Below are positions 53,820-63,800 of a stretch of 64,000 bases of DNA, one piece after another (the first letter of the stretch is position 1; each line of letters begins with the position of its first letter). The notes under the pieces were generated by a model. That model was not told where the DNA came from. It saw only the letters and a program-made list of their open reading frames with translations, and did not search any database. The position numbers and the translations under genes are program-made. Source of the stretch: Tragulus kanchil (lineage: Eukaryota; Chordata; Mammalia; Artiodactyla; Tragulidae); assembly GCA_022376925.1 (NCBI GenBank), contig JAIOJX010000027.1:17501471-17565470 (forward strand), given 5' to 3'.

Positions 53820-54301
53820 CGGCACATGCAAAGCTGTACGTTACCTTGTGCATCTCTTGTACTAACCCCATATAACCCCACTCACTGAGTACCTTCCAGG
53901 TGCTTGGCACTGTTCTAAATGCTTTACAGCTGTGGAAATCCTATGTTTAGAAAAAAAAAAATTAAACCCCTCAGTCTTGACCTTGTGTTATTGGGAAATA
54001 CCTCAGTTCAGTCTGTTTTCTGTGTGTTTATTTTACTCCGCGCAAAAAGCACTGTACTCCTGACCCTTCTACTCACCAAATGTGCAGAGGTTTGTCCCCC
54101 ACATCAATCAAGTCTCTGAGGTGCCAGCTAGGGGTCCTGCAGTCTAACTGGGTTCCAACACTGCCTAACACTGTTCACATCTGCAAGGTGAAGACGGCCT
54201 CCCCTCCCCCACACTTCAGAGGCGAGTCCAAACTCAGGTTATCACCTGTGCTTATGACCAACTGGCTGGGGAGGGAAGGTTCCCCCAATGCTCCCTTTGT
54301 A

Positions 54302-54480
54302 GTTCTTCAGTGGCTCAGTCCTTTGTGACCCCATGGTCTGTGGCTGTCCAGGCTCCTCTGTCCATGAGATTTCCCAGACAGGAATGCTGGAGTGGATTGC
54401 CAGTTTCTTCTCCAGGGGATCTTCCCAACCCAGGGGTTGAAGCCACACTTCCTGCACTGGCAGGCAAGTTCTTTCTCCCT
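54302..54480 (-). mobile_element. Bov-tA SINE
   Basis: 'cctttgtgaccccatggtct', 'ggaatgctggagtggattgc', 'ttcttctccaggggatcttc' and 'tgcactggcaggcaagttct' are complements of Bov-tA. Confidence 0.88.
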
Positions 54481-54486
54481 ATGCTC

Positions 54487-54587
54487 CATTAATTTGCTAG
54501 AGGGCTCAATTAATTTGCTAGAGGGCTTCCCTGGTAGCTCCGCTGGTAAAGAACCCACCTGCAATGCAATTAATTTGCTAGAGCGGC
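54487..54587. repeat. 20-bp repeat, three copies, bracketing a SINE-head fragment
   Basis: 'ttaatttgctagagggct'-type units begin at 54487 and 54507 (tandem, 20-bp period) and again at 54567. The 40 bp between copies two and three are the first part of a Bov-tA head. Confidence 0.88.
54523..54567 (+). mobile_element. Bov-tA head fragment
   Basis: 'gggcttccctggtagctccg' and 'ctggtaaagaacccacctgc' are the tRNA-Glu-like head of Bov-tA; the element ends at 'aatgca' where the 20-bp flanking repeat starts again. Confidence 0.85.
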
Positions 54588-54599
54588 TCACACAACTTG

Positions 54600-55314
54600 G
54601 GGAAACATGTACATTTAGAGTTGGTGGAAGGATGTGACAAAGGATTAGATGGACAGTCGGATGAACAGACACAGGACAAGGTCCGGGGTAGGGGTCCTGA
54701 GTGCAGGAGCTTCTGTCTCCCTAAGAGTTGGGGCGCATCACCCTCCCCACGTGAACTTGTTCTTGCAAACCTTGAAACTCACTGAGTCCCATGCTTTTGA
54801 GATTTTCATGGAGACCTCATCACACAGGCGTGGTGGATCATTAACTCCATCTTCATCTTTTGGCCAGTCTCAAGAGGATGAGATTGGGGTGGGGTGGACT
54901 GTTTCAGTCGTCTAGTCTTGGCTGGCTCCTTCTGGTGACTGGTCCTTACCCGGAGCCATCCTGCAGTCCACCCACAGTCCTCTCATGAGAACAAGAAACA
55001 CTCCGCTTACCTGCAGGAACTCTGTGTCAGGGACGGAAGTCAGACGCCAGTGGTAGAACAAGGGTCACTTCTCGTGTTCCTATCACTTGGGAAATTGCAA
55101 GGGCGTCAGGAGCTCAGTGCCAGAAACAGGGGCAGAGACCAAGTCATACTTCTGTTTCCTGTTGTCTCACACTGTGGGATAGAAAATATTTATTATTTCC
55201 TCGTTTATGAGTTGGTAAAACTTATTTGAGCCTTGTACAAACTCCGTTACATGAATGCCAAATATTATTATGCGCATAGACCTTGTATATTTCTAGGGGC
55301 TGTGTTTTTAATTT
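54600..55314. other. Unassigned sequence
   Basis: No recognised repeat; 62-88-codon frames overlap out of phase and show no domain. The part after about 55089 is repeated by D18. Confidence 0.45.
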
Positions 55315-55450
55315 TTTGAACATTTTAATTGGAGGATGATTGCTTTACAATGTTATGTTGACTTCTGCCATACAACAATGCAAATCAGCCATAAGTGTGT
55401 GTCTGTCTCCTCCCTCTGGAATCCCCCCACCCCATCGCCTGACTGCATTC
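55315..55450 (-). mobile_element. L1 3'-UTR fragment (D18 copy 1)
   Basis: 'attttaattggaggatgatt', 'gctttacaatgttatgttga' and 'atacaacaatgcaaatcagc' are the complement of bovine-type L1 3' UTR. Copy at 56598-56733. Confidence 0.85.
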
Positions 55451-55454
55451 TGCA

Positions 55455-55620
55455 GGGAGGAGAGACACAGATGTGGAGGATGGACTTGCAGGCACAGCGG
55501 GGAGGGAGGCGTTGGGATGTGCTGAGAGAGGAGCACTGACCTGTATACGTGACCGCGTGTGGCACAGGTGGCTACTGGGAAGTTGCTGTGTAACTCAGGG
55601 CATTCAGCGTGGTGCTCTGT
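55455..55620 (+). mobile_element. L1 3'-UTR fragment, opposite strand (D18 copy 1)
   Basis: 'ggaggatggacttgcaggca', 'cagcggggagggaggcgttg' and 'gggaagttgctgtgtaactc' are sense-strand bovine L1 3' UTR. Copy at 56738-56903. Confidence 0.8.
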
Positions 55621-55865
55621 TTAATTTTGTATTTTATCTTGAAGCACAGCTGATTCAAAACGTTGTGTTAGTTTCAGGTGTACAGCAGAGTGATTTGGCT
55701 GTATACACTCATATATCTATTCTCTTTCAAATTCTTTCCCCATACTCTGGTTTCTCTTCAGATTGTATAAATCTTTCGCCTTTTACCACATTCTTTGCCT
55801 AGTTAGGCTGTAGGTTGTTACAGAGTAGAGCAGAATTCCTTATGCTGTACAGTGTACGCACTTTA
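55621..55865 (-). mobile_element. L1 3'-UTR fragment, third piece (D18 copy 1)
   Basis: 'acgttgtgttagtttcaggt', 'gtacagcagagtgatttggc' and 'ggttgttacagagtagagca' return to the minus strand. Copy at 56904-57148. Confidence 0.85.
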
Positions 55866-55889
55866 CATATATTCTTACCTCATTTAACT

Positions 55890-56015
55890 TTCTCATCTGT
55901 CATATGAACTAGTAACTCTGTATGATCATCTGCATCTTAAAGATGAGAAAACTGAGTCATGTCAAGTGTTTCACCCAAGCTCACACAGCTGGTGTAGCTA
56001 TGCTGAGAAGACAGT
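55890..56015 (+). mobile_element. MIR SINE (D18 copy 1)
   Basis: 'atgatcatctgcatcttaaa', 'gatgagaaaactgagtcatg' and 'cacccaagctcacacagctg' are the MIR core and tail. Confidence 0.85.
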
Positions 56016-56597
56016 CCAGATGCTGCCCAGACTGCCTTCTGTCACTTAGCTGTGGGCTCAGAGCCTCCGTTCGCAGGGGTCTCATAGCATTCTGGGTCTG
56101 ACTTGCAGCCTTTGAACCCAGGAAACAGATTCCAGGGCCAGTTCACTGATGCAAAATGGCCTTAAAGCTGGCTGTCTAGGTCTCTGACTCACTGTTTCTG
56201 CAAAAGCTCCCTAAAAAAGTGACATTGGCTCCAAAATCCCATCCCACAGCAGTGGTCTCATTTGCAGTGGACCCAGGTATTGTCTCAGACTTTCACAATA
56301 CCTAATAACAGTGGCACTCAGTAGTGAACTTGTCTCAAGTGTTTACTATAATTTACTAGGAGCTACATTTTCCCTCCCAAGGGTATGTTAGGGCCGTCAG
56401 GATCAGTGCCAGAAACAGAGACCAAGTCATACTTCTGTTTCCTGTTGTCTCACACTGTGGGATAGAAAATATTTATTATTTCCTCGTTTATGAGTTGGTA
56501 AAACTTATTTGAGCCTTGTACAAACTCCGTTACATGAATGCCAAATATTATTATGCGCATAGACCTTGTATATTTCTAGGGGCTGTGTTTTTAATTT
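56016..56597. other. Unassigned sequence (partly repeated at 57299-57669)
   Basis: No recognised repeat or convincing open frame. Confidence 0.5.
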
Positions 56598-57148
56598 TTT
56601 GAACATTTTAATTGGAGGATGATTGCTTTACAATGTTATGTTGACTTCTGCCATACAACAATGCAAATCAGCCATAAGTGTGTGTCTGTCTCCTCCCTCT
56701 GGAATCCCCCCACCCCATCGCCTGACTGCATTCTGCAGGGAGGAGAGACACAGATGTGGAGGATGGACTTGCAGGCACAGCGGGGAGGGAGGCGTTGGGA
56801 TGTGCTGAGAGAGGAGCACTGACCTGTATACGTGACCGCGTGTGGCACAGGTGGCTACTGGGAAGTTGCTGTGTAACTCAGGGCATTCAGCGTGGTGCTC
56901 TGTTTAATTTTGTATTTTATCTTGAAGCACAGCTGATTCAAAACGTTGTGTTAGTTTCAGGTGTACAGCAGAGTGATTTGGCTGTATACACTCATATATC
57001 TATTCTCTTTCAAATTCTTTCCCCATACTCTGGTTTCTCTTCAGATTGTATAAATCTTTCGCCTTTTACCACATTCTTTGCCTAGTTAGGCTGTAGGTTG
57101 TTACAGAGTAGAGCAGAATTCCTTATGCTGTACAGTGTACGCACTTTA
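56598..57148. mobile_element. L1 -/+/- fragment cluster (D18 copy 2)
   Basis: Copy of the three L1 pieces at 55315-55865, at an offset of 1283. Confidence 0.85.
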
Positions 57149-57172
57149 CATATATTCTTACCTCATTTAACT

Positions 57173-57298
57173 TTCTCATCTGTCATATGAACTAGTAACT
57201 CTGTATGATCATCTGCATCTTAAAGATGAGAAAACTGAGTCATGTCAAGTGTTTCACCCAAGCTCACACAGCTGGTGTAGCTATGCTGAGAAGACAGT
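57173..57298 (+). mobile_element. MIR SINE (D18 copy 2)
   Basis: Copy of 55890-56015 at an offset of 1283. Confidence 0.85.
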
Positions 57299-57698
57299 CC
57301 AGATGCTGCCCAGACTGCCTTCTGTCACTTAGCTGTGGGCTCAGAGCCTCCGTTCGCAGGGGTCTCATAGCATTCTGGGTCTGACTTGCAGCCTTTGCGG
57401 AACCCAGGGAAACAGATTCCAGGGCCAGTTCACTGATGCAAAATGGCCTTAAAGCTGGCTGTCTAGGTCTCTGACTCACTGTTTCTGCAAAAGCTCCCTA
57501 AAAAAGTGACATTGGCTCCAAAATCCCATCCCACAGCAGTGGTCTCATTTGCAGTGGACCCAGGTATTGTCTCAGACTTTCACAATACCTAATAACAGTG
57601 GCACTCAGTAGTGAACTTGTCTCAAGTGTTTACTATAATTTACTAGGAGCTACATTTTCCCTCCCAAGCTGGGGGACCTAAGAATAAAACTGACTTTC

Positions 57699-57968
57699 GG
57701 ACTTCCCTAGTGGTGCAGTGGATAGGACTCTGCCTGCTCATGCAGGGGACACAGATTGATCCCTGGTCTGGGAAGGTCCGACGTGCCTCGTGGAGCAACT
57801 AAGCCCGTGAGCCACAGCTGCCGAGCCCACGCTCTAGAGTCCGTGCTCTGCAGCACAGTGAGAAGCCACCACGGTGACAAGCCCACGCACCACCACTAAA
57901 GAGGAGTCCCCCCTCTCTGCAACTAGAAACCCAGCACAGCCACAAAGACGAGCTCAGCCGAAAATACG
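57699..57968 (+). mobile_element. CHR-type SINE, full length
   Basis: 'ggacttccctagtggtgcag', 'attgatccctggtctgggaa', 'gtggagcaactaagcccgtg', 'gcagcacagtgagaagccac' and 'gcaactagaaacccagcaca' follow the long CHR form. Ends in an A-rich stretch near 57968-57990. Confidence 0.88.
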
Positions 57969-59654
57969 TGAATGGTTTAAAAAGGAAATTTACCTCCTTC
58001 TTTCTCCTTAGCTGTTCCACCTGAATATTCTCCTGCTCTTCCTTCCCAAGTTCAAGTATTAAATTGTCTTGCTTGTAGGCTGGTTATTGAGATGAACACC
58101 CTACGTTTCCTCTCCTTTTTCCTGTTGCCCAAGTAGATCTGTGATATAAACTCAGAGATGGCTGTTGGAACTTGATGCTGGCTTCCTAAAGTATTCTTGC
58201 TTGTGCTGGAGGGCCTGAGTCAGAAGTTTAAGGAATAGTTTAGCTGGTGCCCTTGACAAAGGGAGAAGACATGAACTAGGCAGCCAAGGTTTTAAATTGG
58301 AGGAGGACACAGAGCTTGAAGAACTGATATGAGAAAAGCCAGATTGGTGCTTTTCAGTTAGTTTTGTTAATTACATACATATGAGAGTGTGATAATTACA
58401 TACATATATGAGAGGTCTTTTTAAAAACACATCAGCAAAAGTGTGCATTTTGAATGGTTATGTAAGAATATGGATAATTACCAAATAACTTGTAAAAGTC
58501 ATAATAACCTTTTAATTATCCATTAAACAAGGTATTGTGTAATAAGGAAGCCAAGTGTTTTACTCATTGGAGCCATGGCTTATACCAGTAGGTTTGAATG
58601 AACACTTCACTTCAGACTCTGATATTTGGAGAGCCTAGGAAAAGTAATAATCCTTGCAAATGAATGAATGAATGAAGGCATGACCCTGGGTGTCGCTCAA
58701 GAAGAATTTGGATGAAAATCCGCGTGGAGTAACATGGATGACTCTAAGTCAGGACTCTGCTTCTTTAGACTTGATTTTAGAAATTAGATGGAAGAAGTCC
58801 AGAGTGAAAGCCTAGGCAAAATCTTTGCAGGTTTTTTCCCCCAGGGCAAACTCATTATAAGTAGAAGGCGTGTGGACGCAGTGGGGCAAGGAGAGGGTGG
58901 GCGAGTGGAAGAGTGGCCCTGACATGGCTCCACCGCCACGTGTGGACCAGACAGCCAGGGGAAGCTGCTGCTGGCCCCGGGAGGGCAGCTTGGGGCCCCG
59001 GGTGACATGGGGGTGACGACATCCCCCTCGCTGGACACCGTGGGGCAGAGAGTATGCCAGGGGCCAGCAGGGAGTGCACCTCTGCCTGTTAATGACTGTC
59101 TTCATTTCCTTTTCATTTCCTCTTGTGTTTGGAGGTTGTGTCTTAATCAAATTTGTCTTCCCTTTTTGGATCTACCTCCATTTCTGGTCCTTAATAAAGG
59201 TTTCAATGAATAGTTACTTTTTAATGAATAAGCCAAGGAAACCACAGTTGTAGACTTTTGTCCTTGGAAATGGTGCTCTCTTTGAAAAGTGTTCAAATGT
59301 CAAATTTCTGCTACCCTCTACACAGTGGTCATTCACAGTTTGGGTGAGCACCCATGTTTGAGTATGGGACCATGTTGATGGTGTGGGCTATCTGTCATCT
59401 CAGGAAAGTGCAGATCATCAGAAATAATAAAGTCTAGACAGTAAAAGAAAAATGCAAGCAATAAAGGAAAAATCCCACACCTTAGATTTAAATTTGGCCC
59501 TTATTTTAAATAAGACCAAAAACAATGAGAAAGACTCCCATGTGATATAATATTTATATTTATAAGTTTTATACTTTTAGAAGCATTTTCTATAAAAATA
59601 AGCACATTGATGACATCTGGGAGCACTTTGTACGTTTCAACTCCAGTTTCTTTG
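57969..59654. other. Unassigned, unduplicated sequence
   Basis: About 1.7 kb without a recognised repeat. It includes a 25-27-bp tandem repeat ('taattacatacatat' at 58367 and 58393), a (TGAA)4 tract (58661-58676) and a GC-richer patch at 58870-59070 with overlapping open frames on both strands but no domain. Confidence 0.5.
58367..58417. repeat. Short tandem repeat, two units
   Basis: 'taattacatacatatgagag' and 'taattacatacatatatgag' are adjacent near-copies. Confidence 0.8.
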
Positions 59655-60262
59655 ATATGACTCTGTTTCAGGTGTCATGCTGTCTTTGTAAATTTACTTT
59701 GGAATCTTTCATTCCACTGACAGCATCCATTCTTTCAGTGTTTACTTATGTAATATTCTCATAAACTGCTTTTAACATCTGAGGGGTCATTTATTGTTGA
59801 GAATATAGTTTTTCAGTTACATCTTTATTGGTTCAAGAACTATGCTTCATTATTGAAGTATAATTTATCAAGTACATGCTTAGCTAAAATCTGTTAGTAG
59901 TGTTTTTTTTTTTTTCCTGTAGTAAATATCTCTAACAATTATCTCATAGAAATGTCTTCTAATGTTTAGCAAAATTTCTCTGTGTGTACTGAAAGATTTT
60001 TCTGATGAAAATGCTTCCTATGTATCATTCTAACTGTACTTTGTTAGAAACAGTCTTTATATTCCTATAATACAGGGCTGGTTTATTATTTGCCATTAAG
60101 TGAAAAGGCCCCAATGGGGTCTCAGAACATTTATCACCAAGTTAAATGAGATTTTTGTAGAGTTTGGATTGTGAATTTTATGACTTTACAAACACAAAAA
60201 ATAGCAGGTTTACCTTCTTGTTCCAAACGTTTCTTTCGATATTTATGTTATCTATCATATAA
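59655..60262. other. Unassigned AT-rich sequence (repeated at 60790-61397)
   Basis: Contains a T-run near 59906; no recognised repeat or open frame. Confidence 0.5.
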
Positions 60263-60470
60263 TCTCCTGGTGGCTCAATGGCAAAGAATCCGCCTGCCAA
60301 TGAAGGAGACATGGATTTGATCCTTGGTCCAGGAAGATCCCCTGGAGAAGGAAATGGCAACCCAATCCAGTGTCCTTGCCTGGTAAATCCCACGGACAGA
60401 GGAGCCTGGTGGGCTGCAGTCCATGGGGTCACAAGAGAGTCAGACATGATTTAGTAACTAAACAGTAGCT
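60263..60470 (+). mobile_element. Bov-tA SINE (D19 copy 1)
   Basis: 'ctcctggtggctcaatggca', 'ggcaacccaatccagtgtcc', 'ttgcctggtaaatcccacgg' and 'gcagtccatggggtcacaag' in Bov-tA order. Confidence 0.92.
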
Positions 60471-60789
60471 ACAATTATTGTAACATACATGTACTATTAA
60501 TTAGTGATGTCATGTGGCTCAACTTCAGTAAGAGGTTTATTTTTATTATTGCTATTATTTTCTATTCTTGTTATTATTTTGTTGTTGTTACTGAGAGTGT
60601 CTTGATAACTTCCTGTGATCAGGCCTGATTGGATTGTCGGTGTTTTTGCCCTTATTAGAAGGATACTCATAGAAGCTATCCTTATAAAAGCATTAACTGC
60701 AGGCTTTATTCATTTAATTTGCCCAGCGCACCACTGCTGTAGGGATGACAGTTTCTTATTGTACCGTATCGGGGCCTTGTCTTTTTTTT
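60471..60789. other. Unassigned sequence (three copies: also 61606-61905 and 62713-63014)
   Basis: AT-rich with TTATTATTGC-type runs. A 94-codon plus-strand frame at 60615-60899 crosses the D19 junction and so is artefactual. Confidence 0.5.
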
Positions 60790-61397
60790 ATATGACTCTG
60801 TTTCAGGTGTCATGCTGTCTTTGTAAATTTACTTTGGAATCTTTCATTCCACTGACAGCATCCATTCTTTCAGTTTTTACTTATGTAATATTCTCATAAA
60901 CTGCTTTTAACATCTGAGGTGTCATTTATTGTTGAGAATATAGTTTTTCAGTTACATCTTTATTGGTTCAAGAACTATGCTTCATTATTGAAGTATAATT
61001 TATCAAGTACATGCTTAGCTAAAATCTGTTAGTAGTGTTTTTTTTTTTTTCCTGTAGTAAATATCTCTAACAATTATCTCATAGAAATGTCTTCTAATGT
61101 TTAGCAAAATTTCTCTGTGTGTACTGAAAGATTTTTCTGATGAAAATGCTTCCTATGTATCATTCTAACTGTACTTTGTTAGAAACAGTCTTTATATTCC
61201 TATAATACAGGGCTGGTTTATTATTTGCCATTAAGTGAAAAGGCCCCAATGGGGTCTCAGAACATTTATCACCAAGTTAAATGAGATTTTTGTAGAGTTT
61301 GGATTGTGAATTTTATGACTTTACAAACACAAAAAATAGCAGGTTTACCTTCTTGTTCCAAACGTTTCTTTCGATATTTATGTTATCTATCATATAA

Positions 61398-61605
61398 TCT
61401 CCTGGTGGCTCAATGGCAAAGAATCCGCCTGCCAATGAAGGAGACATGGATTTGATCCTTGGTCCAGGAAGATCCCCTGGAGAAGGAAATGGCAACCCAA
61501 TCCAGTGTCCTTGCCTGGTAAATCCCACGGACAGAGGAGCCTGGTGGGCTGCAGTCCATGGGGTCACAAGAGAGTCAGACATGATTTAGTAACTAAACAG
61601 TAGCT
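61398..61605 (+). mobile_element. Bov-tA SINE (D19 copy 2, also D20 copy 1)
   Basis: Identical copy of 60263-60470 at an offset of 1135. Confidence 0.92.
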
Positions 61606-61904
61606 ACAATTATTGTAACATACATGTACTATTAATTAGTGATGTCATGTGGCTCAACTTCAGTAAGAGGTTTATTTTTATTATTGCTATTATTTTCTAT
61701 TCTTGTTATTATTTTGTTGTTGTTACTGAGAGTGTCTTGATAACTTCCTGTGATCAGGCCTGATTGGATTGTCGGTGTTTTTGCCCTTATTAGAAGGATA
61801 CTCATAGAAGCTATCCTTATAAAAGCATTAACTGCAGGCTTTATTCATTTAATTTGCCCAGCGCACCACTGCTGTAGGGATGACAGTTTCTTATTGTACC
61901 GTAT

Positions 61905-62020
61905 CTAATGGGGAGAGACTGACACACAGTAAGATGAAGTAACTTCCCCAAACTCACCGACTTAGCACATGGTGGTGTCAGAAACCTGAGCTCAGAGAGT
62001 CTGACTTCAGATGTCTGTAA
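61905..62020 (+). mobile_element. MIR SINE fragment (D20 copy 1)
   Basis: 'agatgaagtaacttccccaa', 'actcaccgacttagcacatg' and 'aacctgagctcagagagtct' resemble the MIR 3' half. Copy at 63014-63129. Confidence 0.6.
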
Positions 62021-62034
62021 AGCTGGATTGAAAC

Positions 62035-62571
62035 TCAGTATTCAAAAAACAGATCATGGCATCCAGTCCCATCACTTTATGGCAAATAGGAGGAGAAAAA
62101 GTGCAAGCAGTGACAGATTTTCTTTTCTTGGGCTTCAAAATCACTACAGATGGTGACTGTAGCCGTGAAATGATAAGATGCTTGCCCCCTTGGAAGGAAG
62201 GCTGTGGCAAACTTTCTACTATTAGAAAGTAGACACATCACGTTGCCAACACAAGTTCATCTAGTCAAAGTGGTTATTCTTCCAGTAGTCATGTTCAGAT
62301 CTGAGAGCTGGATCATAGAGAAGGCTGAGAGCTGAAGAACTGATGCCTTTGAATTGTGGTGCTGGAGAAGACTCTTGAGAGCCCCTTGAACTGCAAGGAG
62401 ATCAAACCAGTCAATCCTGAAGGAAATCAACCCTCAGTAGTCACTGGAAGGACTGATGCTGAAGCTCCAATACTTGGGCCACCTGATGTGGAGAGCCATT
62501 TCATTGGAAAAGACCCTGACTTGGGGAAACACTGAGGGCAGGAGGAGAAACACTCAGAGGGTGAGATGGTT
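62035..62571 (+). mobile_element. RTE-BovB ORF2 C-terminal fragment cut at the D20 junction
   Basis: 'gatcatggcatccagtccca', 'ttggaaggaaggctgtggca', 'catctagtcaaagtggttat' and 'gaaggctgagagctgaagaa' follow BovB ORF2 order. It is broken off at 'ggttagat', where D20 jumps back into a Bov-tA. Multiple stops and frameshifts. Confidence 0.92.
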
Positions 62572-62712
62572 AGATCCTTGGTCCAGGAAGATCCCTGGAA
62601 AAATGGCAACCCAATCCAGTGTCCTTGCCTGGAACCAGGACAGAGGAGCCTGGTGGGCTGCAGTCCATGGGGTCACAAGAGAGTCAGACATGATTTAGTA
62701 ACTAAACAGTAG
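62572..62712 (+). mobile_element. Bov-tA SINE, truncated third copy (D20)
   Basis: Starts at 'gatccttggtccaggaagat' with no head, then has about ten bases missing in 'ccctggaaaaatggcaaccc' and a broken 'cctggaaccaggacagagg'. The rest matches 61480-61605. Confidence 0.9.
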
Positions 62713-63013
62713 CTACAATTATTGTAACATACATGTACTATTAATTAGTGATGTCATGTGGCTCAACTTCAGTAAGAGGTTTATTTTTATTATTGCTATT
62801 ATTTTCTATTCTTGTTATTATTTTGTTGTTGTTACTGAGAGTGTCTTGATAACTTCCTGTGATCAGGCCTGATTGGATTGTCGGTGTTTTTGCCCTTATT
62901 AGAAGGATACTCATAGAAGCTATCCTTATAAAAGCATTAACTGCAGGCTTTATTCATTTAATTTGCCCAGCGCACCACTGCTGTAGGGATGACAGTTTCT
63001 TATTGTACCGTAT

Positions 63014-63129
63014 CTAATGGGGAGAGACTGACACACAGTAAGATGAAGTAACTTCCCCAAACTCACCGACTTAGCACATGGTGGTGTCAGAAACCTGAGC
63101 TCAGAGAGTCTGACTTCAGATGTCTGTAA
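63014..63129 (+). mobile_element. MIR SINE fragment (D20 copy 2)
   Basis: Copy of 61905-62020. Confidence 0.6.
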
Positions 63130-63143
63130 AGCTGGATTGAAAC

Positions 63144-63800
63144 TCAGTATTCAAAAAACAGATCATGGCATCCAGTCCCATCGCTTTATGGCAAATAGGA
63201 GGAGAAAAAGTGCAAGCAGTGACAGATTTTCTTTTCTTGGGCTTCAAAATCACTACAGATGGTGACTGTAGCCGTGAAATGATAAGATGCTTGCCCCCTT
63301 GGAAGGAAGGCTGTGGCAAACTTTCTACTATTAGAAAGTAGACACATCACGTTGCCAACACAAGTTCATCTAGTCAAAGTGGTTATTCTTCCAGTAGTCA
63401 TGTTCAGATCTGAGAGCTGGATCATAGAGAAGGCTGAGAGCTGAAGAACTGATGCCTTTGAATTGTGGTGCTGGAGAAGACTCTTGAGAGCCCCTTGAAC
63501 TGCAAGGAGATCAAACCAGTCAATCCTGAAGGAAATCAACCCTCAGTAGTCACTGGAAGGACTGATGCTGAAGCTCCAATACTTGGGCCACCTGATGTGG
63601 AGAGCCATTTCATTGGAAAAGACCCTGACTTGGGGAAACACTGAGGGCAGGAGGAGAAACACTCAGAGGGTGAGATGGTTAGATAGCATCACTAACTCAG
63701 TGGATCTGAATCTGAGCGAACTCCGGGAGATAGTGAAGAACAGGAAGCCTTGTGTGCTGCAGTCTGTGGGGTTGCGAAGAGTCAGACACAACTTAAGGAT
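63144..63800 (+). mobile_element. RTE-BovB ORF2 C-terminus to 3' end (longest BovB remnant)
   Basis: The complete version of the element at 62035, continuing past the D20 break through 'gatagcatcactaactcagt' to 'gagtcagacacaacttaagg'. The decayed frame from 63565 retains LKLQYLGHLM, SLEKTLTWG and RWLDSITNSVDLNLSELREI. About 0.65 kb, 5'-truncated; no endonuclease or polymerase core. Confidence 0.93.

Larger units (their letters stand above)
52121..54270. repeat. D17: 1089-bp direct duplication
   Basis: 52121-53181 recurs at 53210-54270 at an offset of 1089. Differences are confined to the end of the match ('ctccctccccac' against 'cccctcccccac', 'ctgggagg' against 'ctggggagg'), all homopolymer lengths. 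Contains L1, a mariner MITE and a Bov-tA SINE. Confidence 0.95.
55089..57669. repeat. D18: 1283-bp direct duplication
   Basis: About 55089-56381 recurs at 56381-57669, the longest period of the set. The first ~45 bases of copy 2 are a degraded version of copy 1, then the copies are identical, apart from near the end ('cctttgaacccagg' against 'cctttgcggaacccaggg'). Contains L1 pieces in alternating orientation and a MIR. Confidence 0.95.
59655..61905. repeat. D19: 1135-bp direct duplication
   Basis: 59655-60770 recurs at 60790-61905 with only isolated substitutions ('cagtgtttact' to 'cagtttttact', 'gaggggtc' to 'gaggtgtc'), all in the first ~130 bases of copy 2. Junction bases 60771-60789 are T-rich. 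Contains one Bov-tA SINE per copy. Confidence 0.95.
61452..63685. repeat. D20: ~1109-bp direct duplication, chained to D19
   Basis: 61452-62575 recurs at 62571-63685. Within the first 60 bases of copy 2 about ten bases of the Bov-tA are lost, taking the offset from 1119 to 1109. The junction joins a BovB end ('ggttagat') to the middle of a Bov-tA. The block 61452-61905 also belongs to D19 and occurs three times. Confidence 0.95.

Noticed and set aside
58870..59070. GC-richer patch with overlapping open frames on both strands
   Set aside because: Frames on opposite strands are equally open, no domain is visible, and there are no splice or promoter signals.
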